Assembly: GCF_048565625.1 (NCBI RefSeq)
Contig: NZ_JBLZUR010000002.1
Coordinates: 310,001 to 374,000, forward strand
DNA length: 64,000 bases
Origin: JBLZUR01 sp048565625
Lineage (GTDB): Bacteria; Pseudomonadota; Alphaproteobacteria; Sphingomonadales; Sphingomonadaceae
Reading direction: 5' to 3'
In this document: piece by piece, positions 8,480-17,139 of the stretch
Position numbering within the stretch: the stretch's first letter is position 1
How the letters are laid out: every line of letters begins with the position of its first letter
Notes under the pieces: generated by a model
Databases searched by the model: none
Seen by the model: the letters and a program-made list of their open reading frames with translations, nothing else
What the model was told of the DNA's origin: nothing
Translations under genes and position numbers: made by a program

Positions 8480-9250
8480 GTGGTCGATAGCCGGCGGTCC
8501 ACAATTGATTCAGGGGATTACTGGGACAAGCGCTACGCCACGGGCCGCAACTCCGGGGCCGGAAGCTACGGCCGCCTGGCAAAGTTCAAGGCCGCATTTC
8601 TCAACCGCTTCATCGAAGCGAACGGCGTGGAGAGCGTGGCCGATTTCGGCTGTGGCGACGGTAACCAACTGAGCCTCATGAACGTCAGAGGCTATATCGG
8701 TGTCGATGTCTCGAAAACGGTCCTCGATCAGCTGAAAACCCGCTTCGCGGATCGCCCGGAACTTGTCTTCCGCCATACTTCCGAACTGGCCGACGTTGCG
8801 CCATGCGAGCTCGCGATGTCAATCGACGTTATCTATCATCTGGTCGAGGACGATGTCTTCACCGCCTATATCGATCGCCTGTTCGCCTTCGCCACGAAGT
8901 TCGTCGTCATCTATTCCGACGATCGGGAGGTTCCCTATGGCGGCAAGCATGTGAGGCATCGAAAGTTCTCAGACTATGTGGCTGCCTCGCAGCCCGATTG
9001 GTCGTTGGCCGGGCATGTGCCCAATCCCTATCCTTTCGACCCGGCCAACAAGAACAAGACCAGCTTCGCGGATTTCTACATCTACGCGCGCCAGGGCGAG
9101 GCGGCGGTCATCCCGCCGGCGATCGTACCGCCTGCCCCGGCGCGACCGGCCCCACGTCCGCCATCGCGGAGTTCCTTCGCGGCAAGGCTTGTGCGATGGG
9201 TGAAGCATGGACCTCGACGCGTTGCTTCTTCATTATTTCGGCACAGATGA
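8480..9250 (+). CDS. SAM-dependent methyltransferase, class I, with proline-rich tail
   Basis: The 256-residue product has a class I methyltransferase fold: the SAM-binding motif VADFGCGDGNQLSLM, an acidic end of strand 2 (YIGVDVS), and the motif-IV-like MSIDVIYHLVED. The substrate is unknown. The last ~45 residues are odd: a run rich in Pro and Ala (about residues 210-230) followed by a basic helix (RLVRWVKHGPRR) that could touch membranes or nucleic acid. GTG at 8480 has AAGGGGG placed 7 bases upstream; the frame is open to 8420. Its 3' end overlaps the next gene by 44 bases. It looks like an accessory insertion between dprA and cfa. Confidence 0.7.
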   Translation: MVDSRRSTIDSGDYWDKRYATGRNSGAGSYGRLAKFKAAFLNRFIEANGVESVADFGCGDGNQLSLMNVRGYIGVDVSKTVLDQLKTRFADRPELVFRHTSELADVAPCELAMSIDVIYHLVEDDVFTAYIDRLFAFATKFVVIYSDDREVPYGGKHVRHRKFSDYVAASQPDWSLAGHVPNPYPFDPANKNKTSFADFYIYARQGEAAVIPPAIVPPAPARPAPRPPSRSSFAARLVRWVKHGPRRVASSLFRHR

Positions 9251-9482
9251 TCCCAACACGCTCAGCGACTTCGCGCTGAAGATCGGGCTGGAGCGGCTGT
9301 CGGTCGATTTCGGGACGGAGAATGAGCCGAGCCGTCGCTTTGCGCTCTGGACGCTGCTGGAAGTCTTCGACCAGGCACCCCCGCCAGCAATGGCGTTCGA
9401 GAAGGACGAGGCGCTCCGCCGCGCGGCCGAGGACTACCTTACTGCCGCCTTCCGCATGGAGCGCGACGAGGACCCTAGCTGA
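9207..9482 (+). CDS. Conserved hypothetical protein, 91 residues
   Basis: This is an acidic, helical, soluble small protein with no signal or membrane segment and no domain I can name. The 44-base same-strand overlap with the methyltransferase gene suggests that gene was fused onto an existing upstream region. Its end overlaps the cfa end by 8 bases. Coding is supported by the family-like regular composition and the clean ATG; function is unknown. Confidence 0.55.
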   Translation: MDLDALLLHYFGTDDPNTLSDFALKIGLERLSVDFGTENEPSRRFALWTLLEVFDQAPPPAMAFEKDEALRRAAEDYLTAAFRMERDEDPS

Positions 9483-10704
9483 AGGGCGTCAGGTCGTGCT
9501 CGGTCGCGGTCATGTAGTCGCGCGTCATCGGCAGGGCGTAGCGGTCGCGGATGTATTGCAGCTGGAAGTTGACATGGTCGCCGAACTTGAAGGCGGCCGC
9601 CGCCCCGGCGAGGTAGAACTGCCACATGCGGAAGAATCGCTCGTCATAAAGCGCGACGATTTCTGCCTTCGCCGCGTTGGTCCGCGCGTACCATTCGTCC
9701 AGCGTCAGCGCGTAATGCAGGCGCAAGGTCTCGACGTCGCTGACGATCAGATGCGCCCGCTCGCTGGCGGTGACGATCTCCGATAGCGACGGGCTGTACC
9801 CGCCGGGGAAGATGTACTTGGCCGTCCAGGCATCCGTCACGCCGGGTGTGCCTATCCGGCCGATCGTGTGGAGCAGCATCGCCCCGTCCTCGGCCAGCAG
9901 CGACCGGCACTTGGCGAAGAAGGTCTCGTAATGCGCCGGCCCGACATGCTCGAACATGCCGACCGACACGATGCGGTCGAACGTGCCGGTGACATTGCGA
10001 TAGTCGATCAGCTCGAACTTCACCTTGTCGGCCACACCCTTCTCCTCGGCGCGGCGGCGGGCGACCTTCAGCTGTTCCTCGGACAGGGTGACGCCCAGCA
10101 CCTCGGCACCGGACACCTCGTTGATGTAGAGCGCCATCCCGCCCCAGCCGCAGCCGATGTCGAGCACGCGGTTGCCCGGCCGCAGGTTCAGCTTCGCCGC
10201 GATATGCGCCTTCTTGTCGCGCTGCGCCTGTTCCAGGCTGTTCGCCGGATCGGTGTAATAGGCGCAGCTGTACTGCCGGTCGGCGTCGAGGAAGAGGTCG
10301 TAGAGCCGGTCGGAAAGATCGTAATGATGCGCGACGTTGCGCTTCGACTTCGCCTGCCAGTTGATGCGGTCAAGCTTGCCTTTCACCGATCCCAAGGCAC
10401 GCCGCAGCGCGGAATCCTGCAGCAGGCCCGCATTCTCCCAGCGGAGATTGTGGAGAATGATGTCGATCAGGTCGCGGATGTCGCCCTGTTCGACGATAAG
10501 CCGCCCGTCCATGAACCCTTCGCCCGCGCCCAGTTGCGGGTTGCTGATGATCGCGCGCTGCACTGCGCTGTCGGTCAGACGGATGGTGAGTTCGGGGAAG
10601 CCGTCCGCCGCTCGTCCATATTCGTGAACCCTGCCGTCCGGGTCGATGGCGATCAGCCGGCCGTTGACAACGATCCGCTTCAGAAAGGCGTCGAGCATCC
10701 ACAT
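9475..10704 (-). CDS. cfa: Cyclopropane-fatty-acyl-phospholipid synthase
   Basis: This SAM-dependent enzyme adds a methylene bridge to unsaturated acyl chains of membrane phospholipids, usually in stationary phase or acid stress. It is 409 residues with the Cfa layout: an N-terminal lipid-binding domain, then the methyltransferase domain with VLDIGCGWGG (about residue 170) and the downstream SVGMFEHVG and the GGYSPSLSE segment. It starts with ATG at 10704 and converges with the 91-residue gene. Confidence 0.94.
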   Translation of the reverse strand: MWMLDAFLKRIVVNGRLIAIDPDGRVHEYGRAADGFPELTIRLTDSAVQRAIISNPQLGAGEGFMDGRLIVEQGDIRDLIDIILHNLRWENAGLLQDSALRRALGSVKGKLDRINWQAKSKRNVAHHYDLSDRLYDLFLDADRQYSCAYYTDPANSLEQAQRDKKAHIAAKLNLRPGNRVLDIGCGWGGMALYINEVSGAEVLGVTLSEEQLKVARRRAEEKGVADKVKFELIDYRNVTGTFDRIVSVGMFEHVGPAHYETFFAKCRSLLAEDGAMLLHTIGRIGTPGVTDAWTAKYIFPGGYSPSLSEIVTASERAHLIVSDVETLRLHYALTLDEWYARTNAAKAEIVALYDERFFRMWQFYLAGAAAAFKFGDHVNFQLQYIRDRYALPMTRDYMTATEHDLTPFS

Positions 10705-10756
10705 GCCGGCGTTCTTAGAGGTCTTTGCGCGGCGCGATCAACGGGGAGAAAGCTGA

Positions 10757-10781
10757 CCTGAGGCTGACAGCCGCATTCAGG
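10757..10781 (+). promoter_or_regulatory. CCTGA / TTCAGG element upstream of the EF-hand gene
   Basis: CCTGA is followed by ACAGCCGCATTCAGG. The 15-base right part matches 13 of 15 positions of ACAGGCGCGTTCAGG at 27945-27959, upstream of another small exported protein (28080). Both lie 75-120 bases before an ATG. This could be a shared operator; the function is inferred only from the recurrence. Confidence 0.35.
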
Positions 10782-10855
10782 AGGACGTCAGTGCGACTCG
10801 TCTAGTTGGATTGCACAGCGGCGCGGTGGCGCGCCCAATGTGTAGGAGATTGAAC

Positions 10856-11443
10856 ATGAGGAAGTTTCTGACCTTGGGCCTCGTCAGCCTCGCAACCGTG
10901 GCGGCGATGCCGGCGCTCGCCGATCAGGCCAAGCAGCCGCGCGGTCCGGAGACCCGCGCCGAAGCTCAGACCAAGGCGGAACAGCATTTCGCCCGCTTCG
11001 ACACCGATCGCAACGGCGTCGTCACCAAGACGGAGTTCGATGCCGCGCGGGAGAAGATGCGCGGCGAATGGCAGGCCAAGCGTGCCGAGCGTCACGGCGA
11101 GCGCTTCGCCAAGCTGGATGCCGACAAGAACGGACAGCTGTCCAAGGCCGAATGGGACGCCGGCGCTGCGCATCGCGGTGCGGGAAAGGGCGCCGACGCC
11201 AAGGGCTCGGACCGGGATCATCGGGGTTATGGGATGCACCGCATGTCCGGCCACGGCGGTGGCCGCTGGTTCGATCGTCTCGACGCCAACAAGGACGGTC
11301 AGGTGACCAGGGCCGAGGCCGTCGCCGCCAGGCTGGCGATCTTCGACAAGGTTGACGCCAACAAGGACGGCACCGTCACGCCGGAGGAGCGCAAGGCCGG
11401 CTGGGACGCGAAGCGGGCCGAGTGGAAGGCCAAGCGCGGCTGA
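10856..11443 (+). CDS. Exported EF-hand calcium-binding protein
   Basis: ATG at 10856 follows AGGAG and begins a clear Sec signal ending near ALA-DQ (residue ~23). The mature protein holds four EF-hand loops, each with the D-x-D/N-x-D/N-G pattern: DTDRNGVVTKTE, DADKNGQLSKAE, DANKDGQVTRAE and DANKDGTVTPEE. A His/Gly-rich linker (HRGYGMHRMSGHGGG) separates the two pairs and might bind transition metals. It is a probable periplasmic calcium-binding or buffering protein of the kind common in sphingomonads; no partner is visible nearby. Confidence 0.85.
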   Translation: MRKFLTLGLVSLATVAAMPALADQAKQPRGPETRAEAQTKAEQHFARFDTDRNGVVTKTEFDAAREKMRGEWQAKRAERHGERFAKLDADKNGQLSKAEWDAGAAHRGAGKGADAKGSDRDHRGYGMHRMSGHGGGRWFDRLDANKDGQVTRAEAVAARLAIFDKVDANKDGTVTPEERKAGWDAKRAEWKAKRG

Positions 11444-11520
11444 CGCCCCGTCGCCCCGCCCTTTGCCGCTGTGGCAGGGCGGGGCGTGGTCGCCAGTACA
11501 TCCGAGTATCCGGGAACGTC

Positions 11521-11607
11521 ATGATAGGCGAAACCATCGTCGTCCGCTGGGCCGATGCGGACACGGCCGATCGCGCCGTCGCCCTGTTCCGCGCCAAAGC
11601 CGTTTAG
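11521..11607 (+). CDS. Possible 28-residue ORF
   Basis: An ATG at 11521 opens a short frame (MIGETIVVRWADADTADRA...) that ends on the rlmN stop codon. It looks protein-like, but the ribosome binding site is weak and I cannot name a family. It could equally be the remnant of a longer gene. Confidence 0.22.
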   Translation: MIGETIVVRWADADTADRAVALFRAKAV

Positions 11608-12788
11608 CCCAGAGCCGCCTGCTTCTCTTCCGCCAGTCGGTCGAGCTCGGCCCGGCTCTTCTTCTCGCTCGCGGTCTTCAGCTGTCCGCATGCGGCGTTG
11701 ATGTCCCGCCCGCGCGGCGTGCGCACGGGTGCGGAGATGCCGGCTTCGAACACGATGTCGGAAAAACGCTTCACCCGCTCGGGCGTGCTCGTCTCATAGG
11801 CAGCACCGGGCCAGGGATTGAACGGGATCAGGTTGACCTTGGCCGGCAGCTTGAACTTGCGGATCAGCCGGACGAGCTCGCGCGCATCCTCGTCGCTGTC
11901 GTTCTTGTCCCTAAGCATGACGTACTCGAATGTGATCCGCCGCGCATTGTTGACGCCGGGATAGTCAGCGCAGGCCTGCAGCAGCTCCTCGATCCCGTAT
12001 TTGCGGTTGAGCGGCACGATCTCGTCTCGCACCTCCTTCGTCACCGCATGAAGCGACACCGCCAAGTTCACGCCGATCTCGCGCCCCGCCCGCTCCATCA
12101 TCGGCACCACGCCGGAGGTCGAAAGCGTGATGCGACGGCGGGAGAGGGCGAGGCCGTCGCCGTCCATGACGATCGACAGGGCGTCGCGCACCGCGTCGAA
12201 GTTATAGAGCGGCTCGCCCATCCCCATCATGACGATGTTGGTCAGCATCCGCCCGTCGGGACTGGACGGCCACTCGCCAAGCGAATCTCGCGCCAGCATC
12301 ACCTGCCCGACGATCTCGCCTGCCGTCAGGTTGCGCACCAGCCGCATCGTGCCGGTGTGGCAGAATCGGCAATTGAGCGTGCAGCCCACCTGGCTCGACA
12401 CGCAGAGTGTACCGCGATCCGCATCGGGGATGAACACCATCTCGTAGTCGTTGCCGTCATCCGACCGCAGCAGCCATTTGCGCGTCCCATCGGTCGAGAC
12501 CTGCGCCTCCACGACTTCCGGCCGCGACAAGACGAAGCGGTTTGCAAGCCAGAGGCGCATGTCCTTGGCGATATCGGTCATCACCGCGAAGTCGGTGGCG
12601 CCACGATTGTAGATCCAGTGCCAGAGCTGCTTGGCGCGAAGCTTCGCCTGACGCGGCTCCAGCTGCGCGGTCTCCAGCGCCATGCGGATCTCGTCGCGCG
12701 CAAGGCCGATCAGATCGATGCGCCCATCCTTGCGCGGCGGCAGGGTGCGCGGGACGGGCACGGGATCGACATGGCCGGGTATGGCCAT
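11604..12788 (-). CDS. rlmN: Dual-specificity 23S rRNA/tRNA adenine C2-methyltransferase RlmN
   Basis: This radical-SAM enzyme methylates C2 of A2503 in 23S rRNA and A37 in some tRNAs. The 4Fe-4S motif is GCTLNCRFCHTG (CxxxCxxC). The downstream MGMGEPLYN and the C-terminal methyl-carrying cysteine in INAACGQL are intact. The ATG at 12788 gives the usual MAIPGHVDPVPVPR N-terminus. A GTG at 12824 would add 12 residues and cannot be excluded. About 394 residues, normal. Confidence 0.95.
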   Translation of the reverse strand: MAIPGHVDPVPVPRTLPPRKDGRIDLIGLARDEIRMALETAQLEPRQAKLRAKQLWHWIYNRGATDFAVMTDIAKDMRLWLANRFVLSRPEVVEAQVSTDGTRKWLLRSDDGNDYEMVFIPDADRGTLCVSSQVGCTLNCRFCHTGTMRLVRNLTAGEIVGQVMLARDSLGEWPSSPDGRMLTNIVMMGMGEPLYNFDAVRDALSIVMDGDGLALSRRRITLSTSGVVPMMERAGREIGVNLAVSLHAVTKEVRDEIVPLNRKYGIEELLQACADYPGVNNARRITFEYVMLRDKNDSDEDARELVRLIRKFKLPAKVNLIPFNPWPGAAYETSTPERVKRFSDIVFEAGISAPVRTPRGRDINAACGQLKTASEKKSRAELDRLAEEKQAALG

Positions 12789-12992
12789 CGGCGTTATTGT
12801 CTGGGGAGCGTTCACCCTACGCACTTAATCTATCCGGCCCGATTTTTCCATCCGGCGTTCGCGGGACCTCCTCCACATCCGTGTTGCAGCCGCGAAGCCA
12901 TGATCGTCCGCGTCTCGAATTAGGACGGTTCCGCCGATGCTTGAGAATTTGTTGCTGCTGCGAATCCATTACACGTTGGTTAAAGGCGTGTT

Positions 12993-13157
12993 ATGCACGA
13001 GCAGGAGCAGCAAATCGCCGCCTTGAGGGCGCGTGCTCGCCGTTATCGGGAAATGGCCATGGGCGCCGACCCCCGCACGCGCGACGCCCTGGTGAGCGAG
13101 GCCGAAGCCGCCGAGCGCCGGGCCGCCCGCCTGTCACAAGAGGCCGGCGCACCCTAG
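12993..13157 (+). CDS. Small helical protein, 54 residues
   Basis: This is a short ORF with a highly biased, charged composition: an N-terminal helix MHEQEQQIAALRARARRYRE, the segment MGADPRTRDALVSEAEAAERR and a helical end. This layout (YRE-x-A-x(3)-DP-xT-x(2)-AL) recurs in small uncharacterised alphaproteobacterial proteins that I recall but cannot name. It lies in the 384-base gap between rlmN and the amidohydrolase. No strong ribosome binding site is visible (AAAGG about 7 bases upstream). Confidence 0.55.
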   Translation: MHEQEQQIAALRARARRYREMAMGADPRTRDALVSEAEAAERRAARLSQEAGAP

Positions 13158-13172
13158 GACCGCTTCTCTCGC

Positions 13173-14855
13173 CTATTTGGCGGTCCATACCCGCGCCCCG
13201 CCAATCCACGTTTCCATCACCTTCGTCGCCCTGATCTGTTCGGCCGTCACGGTGAAGATGTCGCGGTCGAGCAGCAGGAAGTCGGCGTGGTGGCCCGGCT
13301 CAAGCGAACCCAAACGATCCTCGGCGAAACCAGCGAAGGCCGCACCCTTCGTATACGCGGCGAAGGCCTGTTCGAGGGTCACCTTCTCCTGTGGCTGCCA
13401 CCCGCCCGCTGGCGCGCCCTTCTCGTCCTGCCGGGTCATCGCCGTCGCAATCCCGGCAAACGGATCCGGCTTCTCGACCGGCACGTCCGATCCGAACGCC
13501 AGCGGCGCGCCTGCACGCGCGATGCTCGCCCAGGCATAGGCGCCAGCCAGCCGGTCCGGCCCCAGCCGCGCCTCCGCCATCAGGCGGTCGGAGGTCTCGT
13601 GAACCGGCTGCATCGACGCGATCGTGCCGAACTTGCCGTACCGCTGGATGTCTCTCGAATCGACCACCTGCGCATGTTCGATACGCCAGCGTCGGTCGCC
13701 CTTGTAGGTGTCCGACAGTTCCTCGATCGCGTCGAGGACCTGCGCGTTCGCCGCGTCGCCGATCGCGTGGACGGCGACCTGCAGATTGTCCATCGCCGCC
13801 CGGCTCATCAGGTTGCGCAGCTTGGCGTCGTCCAGGAAGGACAGCCCCTTCTGGTCTTGCCGGTCGGCATAGGGCACCTTCAGCCAGGCCCCGCGCGATC
13901 CCAGAGCCCCGTCGTCGTAGAGCTTCACGCCGACCATGCGCAGCCGGTCGCCATAGAGCCAGGGCGTCGGCCCCGTCCCCGCGATCGAGATCGCCGGCTC
14001 GACACCGGCCGAGTAGGAGATGATGCGGACGCGCAGCCGCCCCGCGTCGCCGGATCGGCGATAGGTGTTCCAGTCGTCGAAGCTGGTCCCCATGTCGGCG
14101 ATCGCGGTGATGCCGTAGCCGAGCAGAATGTCCTGCGCCTTGGCGAACGCCGTATCAGCCTCGCGCGGCAGCGGTGGCGGCACGAACTTCGCGACGAGAT
14201 CCTGCGCCTTGTCGATGAACAGGCCGGTCGGCTGGCCCGCCGCCATCTCGATCCGCCCGCCTTCCGGTGCTTTCGACGCGGCGGTCACACCCGCCTCCCG
14301 CAGTGCAAGAGTATTTCCTACGCTGGCATGGCCGTCCACCCGCTCCAGCCATACCGGCCGGTCCGGCACCACCGCGTCCAGATCGGCGGCCGTGGGCATA
14401 GCGCGGTTGGGCCACAGCTCCTGGTTCCAGCCGCCCCCGGTGATCCACTTCAGATTGGGCCGCTCCGCCGCATAGGCGCGGAGCTTGGCCTGCAACTCGC
14501 CAAGCGACGCCGCCCCGGTCAGATCCAGCCGGATCGCGCTGAAGCCCAGCCCCATGACGTGGCCATGCCCGTCTATGAGCCCCGGGATCAGCGTCCGCCC
14601 CTGTCCATCAAGCCGGAAGTCGAGATAAGCCGGCCGCTTGTCGCCGCGCCCAAGCAGCTTCACGACCTTGCCGCTCTTGACCAGCATCCCGTCGAAGCGG
14701 ACGAGCTTGCCCGCCTTGTCCAGCGTGTACCCGTTGACATTGTCCACCAGCCCGCCTGCGCTGGTGGTATCCACGGGAGCCGCCACCCGCTTCTTGGCGG
14801 CGGCAGGGGCGGCCAATGCCAGTACCGCGACCAGCGCGAGGGCAAGTGCCCTCAC
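13173..14855 (-). CDS. Exported amidohydrolase, YtcJ-like
   Basis: This is an amidohydrolase family 3 protein of 560 residues with a Sec signal peptide (ALALVAVLALAAPAAA). It contains LIPGLIDGHGHV (metal-binding HxH), a central HAIGDAAN histidine segment, IEHAQV, and FGSDVPVEKPDPF near the C-terminus with the catalytic Asp. Relatives hydrolyse N-substituted formamides or other amides; the substrate here is unknown. It starts with GTG at 14855 in a GTGA overlap with the upstream oxidoreductase gene, so the two form an operon. Confidence 0.88.
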   Translation of the reverse strand: MRALALALVAVLALAAPAAAKKRVAAPVDTTSAGGLVDNVNGYTLDKAGKLVRFDGMLVKSGKVVKLLGRGDKRPAYLDFRLDGQGRTLIPGLIDGHGHVMGLGFSAIRLDLTGAASLGELQAKLRAYAAERPNLKWITGGGWNQELWPNRAMPTAADLDAVVPDRPVWLERVDGHASVGNTLALREAGVTAASKAPEGGRIEMAAGQPTGLFIDKAQDLVAKFVPPPLPREADTAFAKAQDILLGYGITAIADMGTSFDDWNTYRRSGDAGRLRVRIISYSAGVEPAISIAGTGPTPWLYGDRLRMVGVKLYDDGALGSRGAWLKVPYADRQDQKGLSFLDDAKLRNLMSRAAMDNLQVAVHAIGDAANAQVLDAIEELSDTYKGDRRWRIEHAQVVDSRDIQRYGKFGTIASMQPVHETSDRLMAEARLGPDRLAGAYAWASIARAGAPLAFGSDVPVEKPDPFAGIATAMTRQDEKGAPAGGWQPQEKVTLEQAFAAYTKGAAFAGFAEDRLGSLEPGHHADFLLLDRDIFTVTAEQIRATKVMETWIGGARVWTAK

Positions 14856-15718
14856 TTCACCAGCCTCCGCACCAGAGACGACGTGTCGTTCCGCCCGCCA
14901 CCCATCGCCTGAACCTCGCCATAGAACTGGTCGACCAGCGCCGCGACCGGCAGAGACGCCCCGTTGCGCCGTGCCTCATCCAGCGTCAGTCCCAAATCCT
15001 TGCGCATCCAATCGACCGCGAAGCCGAAGTCGAACTTGCCGTCCGCCATCGTCTCCCAACGGTTCAGCATCTGCCAGCTCGACGCCGCCCCGCCGGAAAT
15101 CGCCTCGAACACCTTGCCCGTGTCCAGCCCCGCCGCTTTGGCGAAGCCGACCAACTCGGCCAGGCCCTGGACCAGTCCCGCGATCGCGACCTGATTGCAC
15201 ATCTTGGCCAACTGCCCCGCGCCGGCCTCTCCGATCCGCGTGATCCGCTTGCCATAGGCCTGCATCATCGGCACCGCCGCCTCGTAGTCCGCCACGGCGC
15301 CGCCGCACATGATGGTCAGCGTGCCGCCTTCCGCCCCGGCCTGCCCGCCGGAGATCGGCGCGTCGAGGACCCTCAGCCCGCGCGCCGCGCCCTCGACAGC
15401 AAGCCGGCGTGCGATATCGGCCGAAACCGTGGTGTGATCCACGAACAGCGCCCCCTCAGCCATCACCGCGAAGCAGCCATCCGGCCCAAGCGTCACCGCC
15501 TCCAGATCATGGTCCGCCCCGACGCAGGAGAACACCGCCTCCGCGCCCTCGGCCGCCTCCGCCGGCGTCGCCGCCGCCCGTCCGCCATGCGCGGCGACCC
15601 AGGCTTCCGCCTTGGCGCCGGTCCGGTTGTAGACGGTGACGTCGTGCCCTGTGGCGGTGAGGTGGCGGGCCATGGGCGCACCCATGACGCCCAGCCCGAG
15701 GAAGGTGACCTTTGCCAT
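14852..15718 (-). CDS. NAD(P)-dependent oxidoreductase, 3-hydroxyisobutyrate dehydrogenase family
   Basis: This 288-residue beta-hydroxyacid dehydrogenase has the N-terminal dinucleotide fold FLGLGVMGAPMARHL, the substrate motif DAPISGGQAGAEGGTLTIM, and the catalytic-lysine segment GAGQLAKMCNQVAIAG. These enzymes oxidise 3-hydroxyisobutyrate or reduce tartronate or succinate semialdehydes; the exact substrate cannot be read here. It is translationally coupled to the amidohydrolase downstream, and its start faces the ilvA start 54 bases away. Confidence 0.9.
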   Translation of the reverse strand: MAKVTFLGLGVMGAPMARHLTATGHDVTVYNRTGAKAEAWVAAHGGRAAATPAEAAEGAEAVFSCVGADHDLEAVTLGPDGCFAVMAEGALFVDHTTVSADIARRLAVEGAARGLRVLDAPISGGQAGAEGGTLTIMCGGAVADYEAAVPMMQAYGKRITRIGEAGAGQLAKMCNQVAIAGLVQGLAELVGFAKAAGLDTGKVFEAISGGAASSWQMLNRWETMADGKFDFGFAVDWMRKDLGLTLDEARRNGASLPVAALVDQFYGEVQAMGGGRNDTSSLVRRLVK

Positions 15719-15772
15719 ACCCCGCGCATAAGCCGTGTTTCACGGCCCCGCCAGATGGAGTAGGGCGCAGAC

Positions 15773-17020
15773 ATGGCTACCGCACAACAATCCGCGCCTG
15801 AGGTCACGCCTCTGGTCAACATCGACGATGTCCGCGCCGCTTACGCTCGGATCGCACCGTCGATCGTGCGGACGCCGACACTGCTCAGCAAGACGCTCTC
15901 AAATTTGACCGGCGCCACCGTCTACCTGAAGTTCGAAAACCTGCAGTTCACCGCCGCCTACAAGGAGCGGGGGGCGCTCAACAAGCTGCTGCTCCTGACC
16001 GATGACGAGAAGCGGCGCGGCGTGATCGCGGCGTCGGCCGGCAACCACGCCCAGGGCCTCGCCTACCACGCCGCCCGTCTCGGCATCCCAGCGACCATCG
16101 TCATGCCGAAACCGACACCGGTGGTGAAGATCTCCCAGACCGAGGGCCATGGCGCGCAGGTGATCCTGCATGGCGAGCGGTTCGACGACGCCCACGCCCA
16201 TGCGCTGGCCGTCGCCGCCGATCGTGGCATGACCTTCGTTCACCCCTTCGACGATCCCGCAATCATCGCTGGGCAGGGGACCGTCGCCCTCGAGATGCTG
16301 GACGACGCGCCCGACATCGATACGCTGGCAATCCCGATCGGCGGCGGCGGCCTGATCTCCGGCTGCTCCACCGTCGCTCGCGCGCTCCGGCCCGACACGA
16401 AGATCATCGGCGTACAGGCCGAACTCTACCCGTCAATGTATGCCAAGCTGCGCGGGCTGAAGCTCCCCTGCGAAGGCGATACCCTGGCAGAGGGCATCGC
16501 GGTGAAGGTGCCGGGCGAACTCACCTCACGCATCGTCCGCGATCTCGTCGACGACATCCAGCTCGTCACCGAGCGCGATCTCGAACGCGCGCTCTCGCTT
16601 CTCCTCCAGATCGAGAAGACGGTGGTCGAAGGGGCAGGGGCCGCCGGCCTCGCCGCCATGCTCTCGCACCCCGCGCAGTTCCGCGGCCGCACCGTCGGCA
16701 TCGTGCTTTGCGGCGGCAATATCGACACGCGCCTGCTCGCCAACGTCCTGCTGCGCGACCTTGCCCGTTCCGGCCGTCTTGCCCGCATCCGCATCAGCCT
16801 GCAGGACCGGCCGGGCACGCTCTACAACGTCGCCCGCGTCTTCCAGGAACAGAACGTCAATATTCTGGAGCTCTATCATCAGCGCATCTTCACCACCCTG
16901 CCGGCCAAGGGGCTGACGCTGGATGTGGAATGCGAGACCCGCGATCAGGCGCAGCTCGATCGCCTGATGGATGCGTTGGCGCGGGAGGGGTACGAGGCGA
17001 CTCGGGTGGAGCTTGCTTAA
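15773..17020 (+). CDS. ilvA: Threonine ammonia-lyase
   Basis: This PLP-dependent lyase converts threonine to 2-oxobutanoate, the entry to isoleucine synthesis. PLP lysine K64 is in FTAAYKERGALNKL, and the glycine-rich phosphate loop is IPIGGGGLISG. A single C-terminal ACT domain (about residues 335-415) follows, as in the 400-residue TdcB/IlvA type, rather than the two-ACT E. coli IlvA. Whether its role is biosynthetic or degradative cannot be decided from sequence. Confidence 0.93.
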   Translation: MATAQQSAPEVTPLVNIDDVRAAYARIAPSIVRTPTLLSKTLSNLTGATVYLKFENLQFTAAYKERGALNKLLLLTDDEKRRGVIAASAGNHAQGLAYHAARLGIPATIVMPKPTPVVKISQTEGHGAQVILHGERFDDAHAHALAVAADRGMTFVHPFDDPAIIAGQGTVALEMLDDAPDIDTLAIPIGGGGLISGCSTVARALRPDTKIIGVQAELYPSMYAKLRGLKLPCEGDTLAEGIAVKVPGELTSRIVRDLVDDIQLVTERDLERALSLLLQIEKTVVEGAGAAGLAAMLSHPAQFRGRTVGIVLCGGNIDTRLLANVLLRDLARSGRLARIRISLQDRPGTLYNVARVFQEQNVNILELYHQRIFTTLPAKGLTLDVECETRDQAQLDRLMDALAREGYEATRVELA

Positions 17021-17041
17021 AAGAGGGTAAAGACCGGCCGG

Positions 17042-17064
17042 GTTAACCACCTTTCGTGGTTAAC
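17042..17064. terminator. Hairpin after ilvA
   Basis: A perfect 9-bp stem, GTTAACCAC and GTGGTTAAC, around a 5-base loop, followed within a few bases by CCCCTTTTCC. It probably terminates ilvA. It contains the GTG at 17056 that would otherwise extend bpt upstream. Confidence 0.55.
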
Positions 17065-17139
17065 GCCCCTTTTCCTATTGCAACCTTGCCTTCATATTCC
17101 CCTTTGTCAGCAACCGAAGCAGAGGGAATCGAGAGGACT

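Noticed and set aside
11352..12923. 523-residue plus-strand frame over rlmN
   Set aside because: It is antisense to rlmN; no recognisable domain.
17056..17139. Upstream extension of bpt from GTG 17056
   Set aside because: The start lies inside the ilvA hairpin and the added residues are not like the family; GTG 17140 gives the usual N-terminus.
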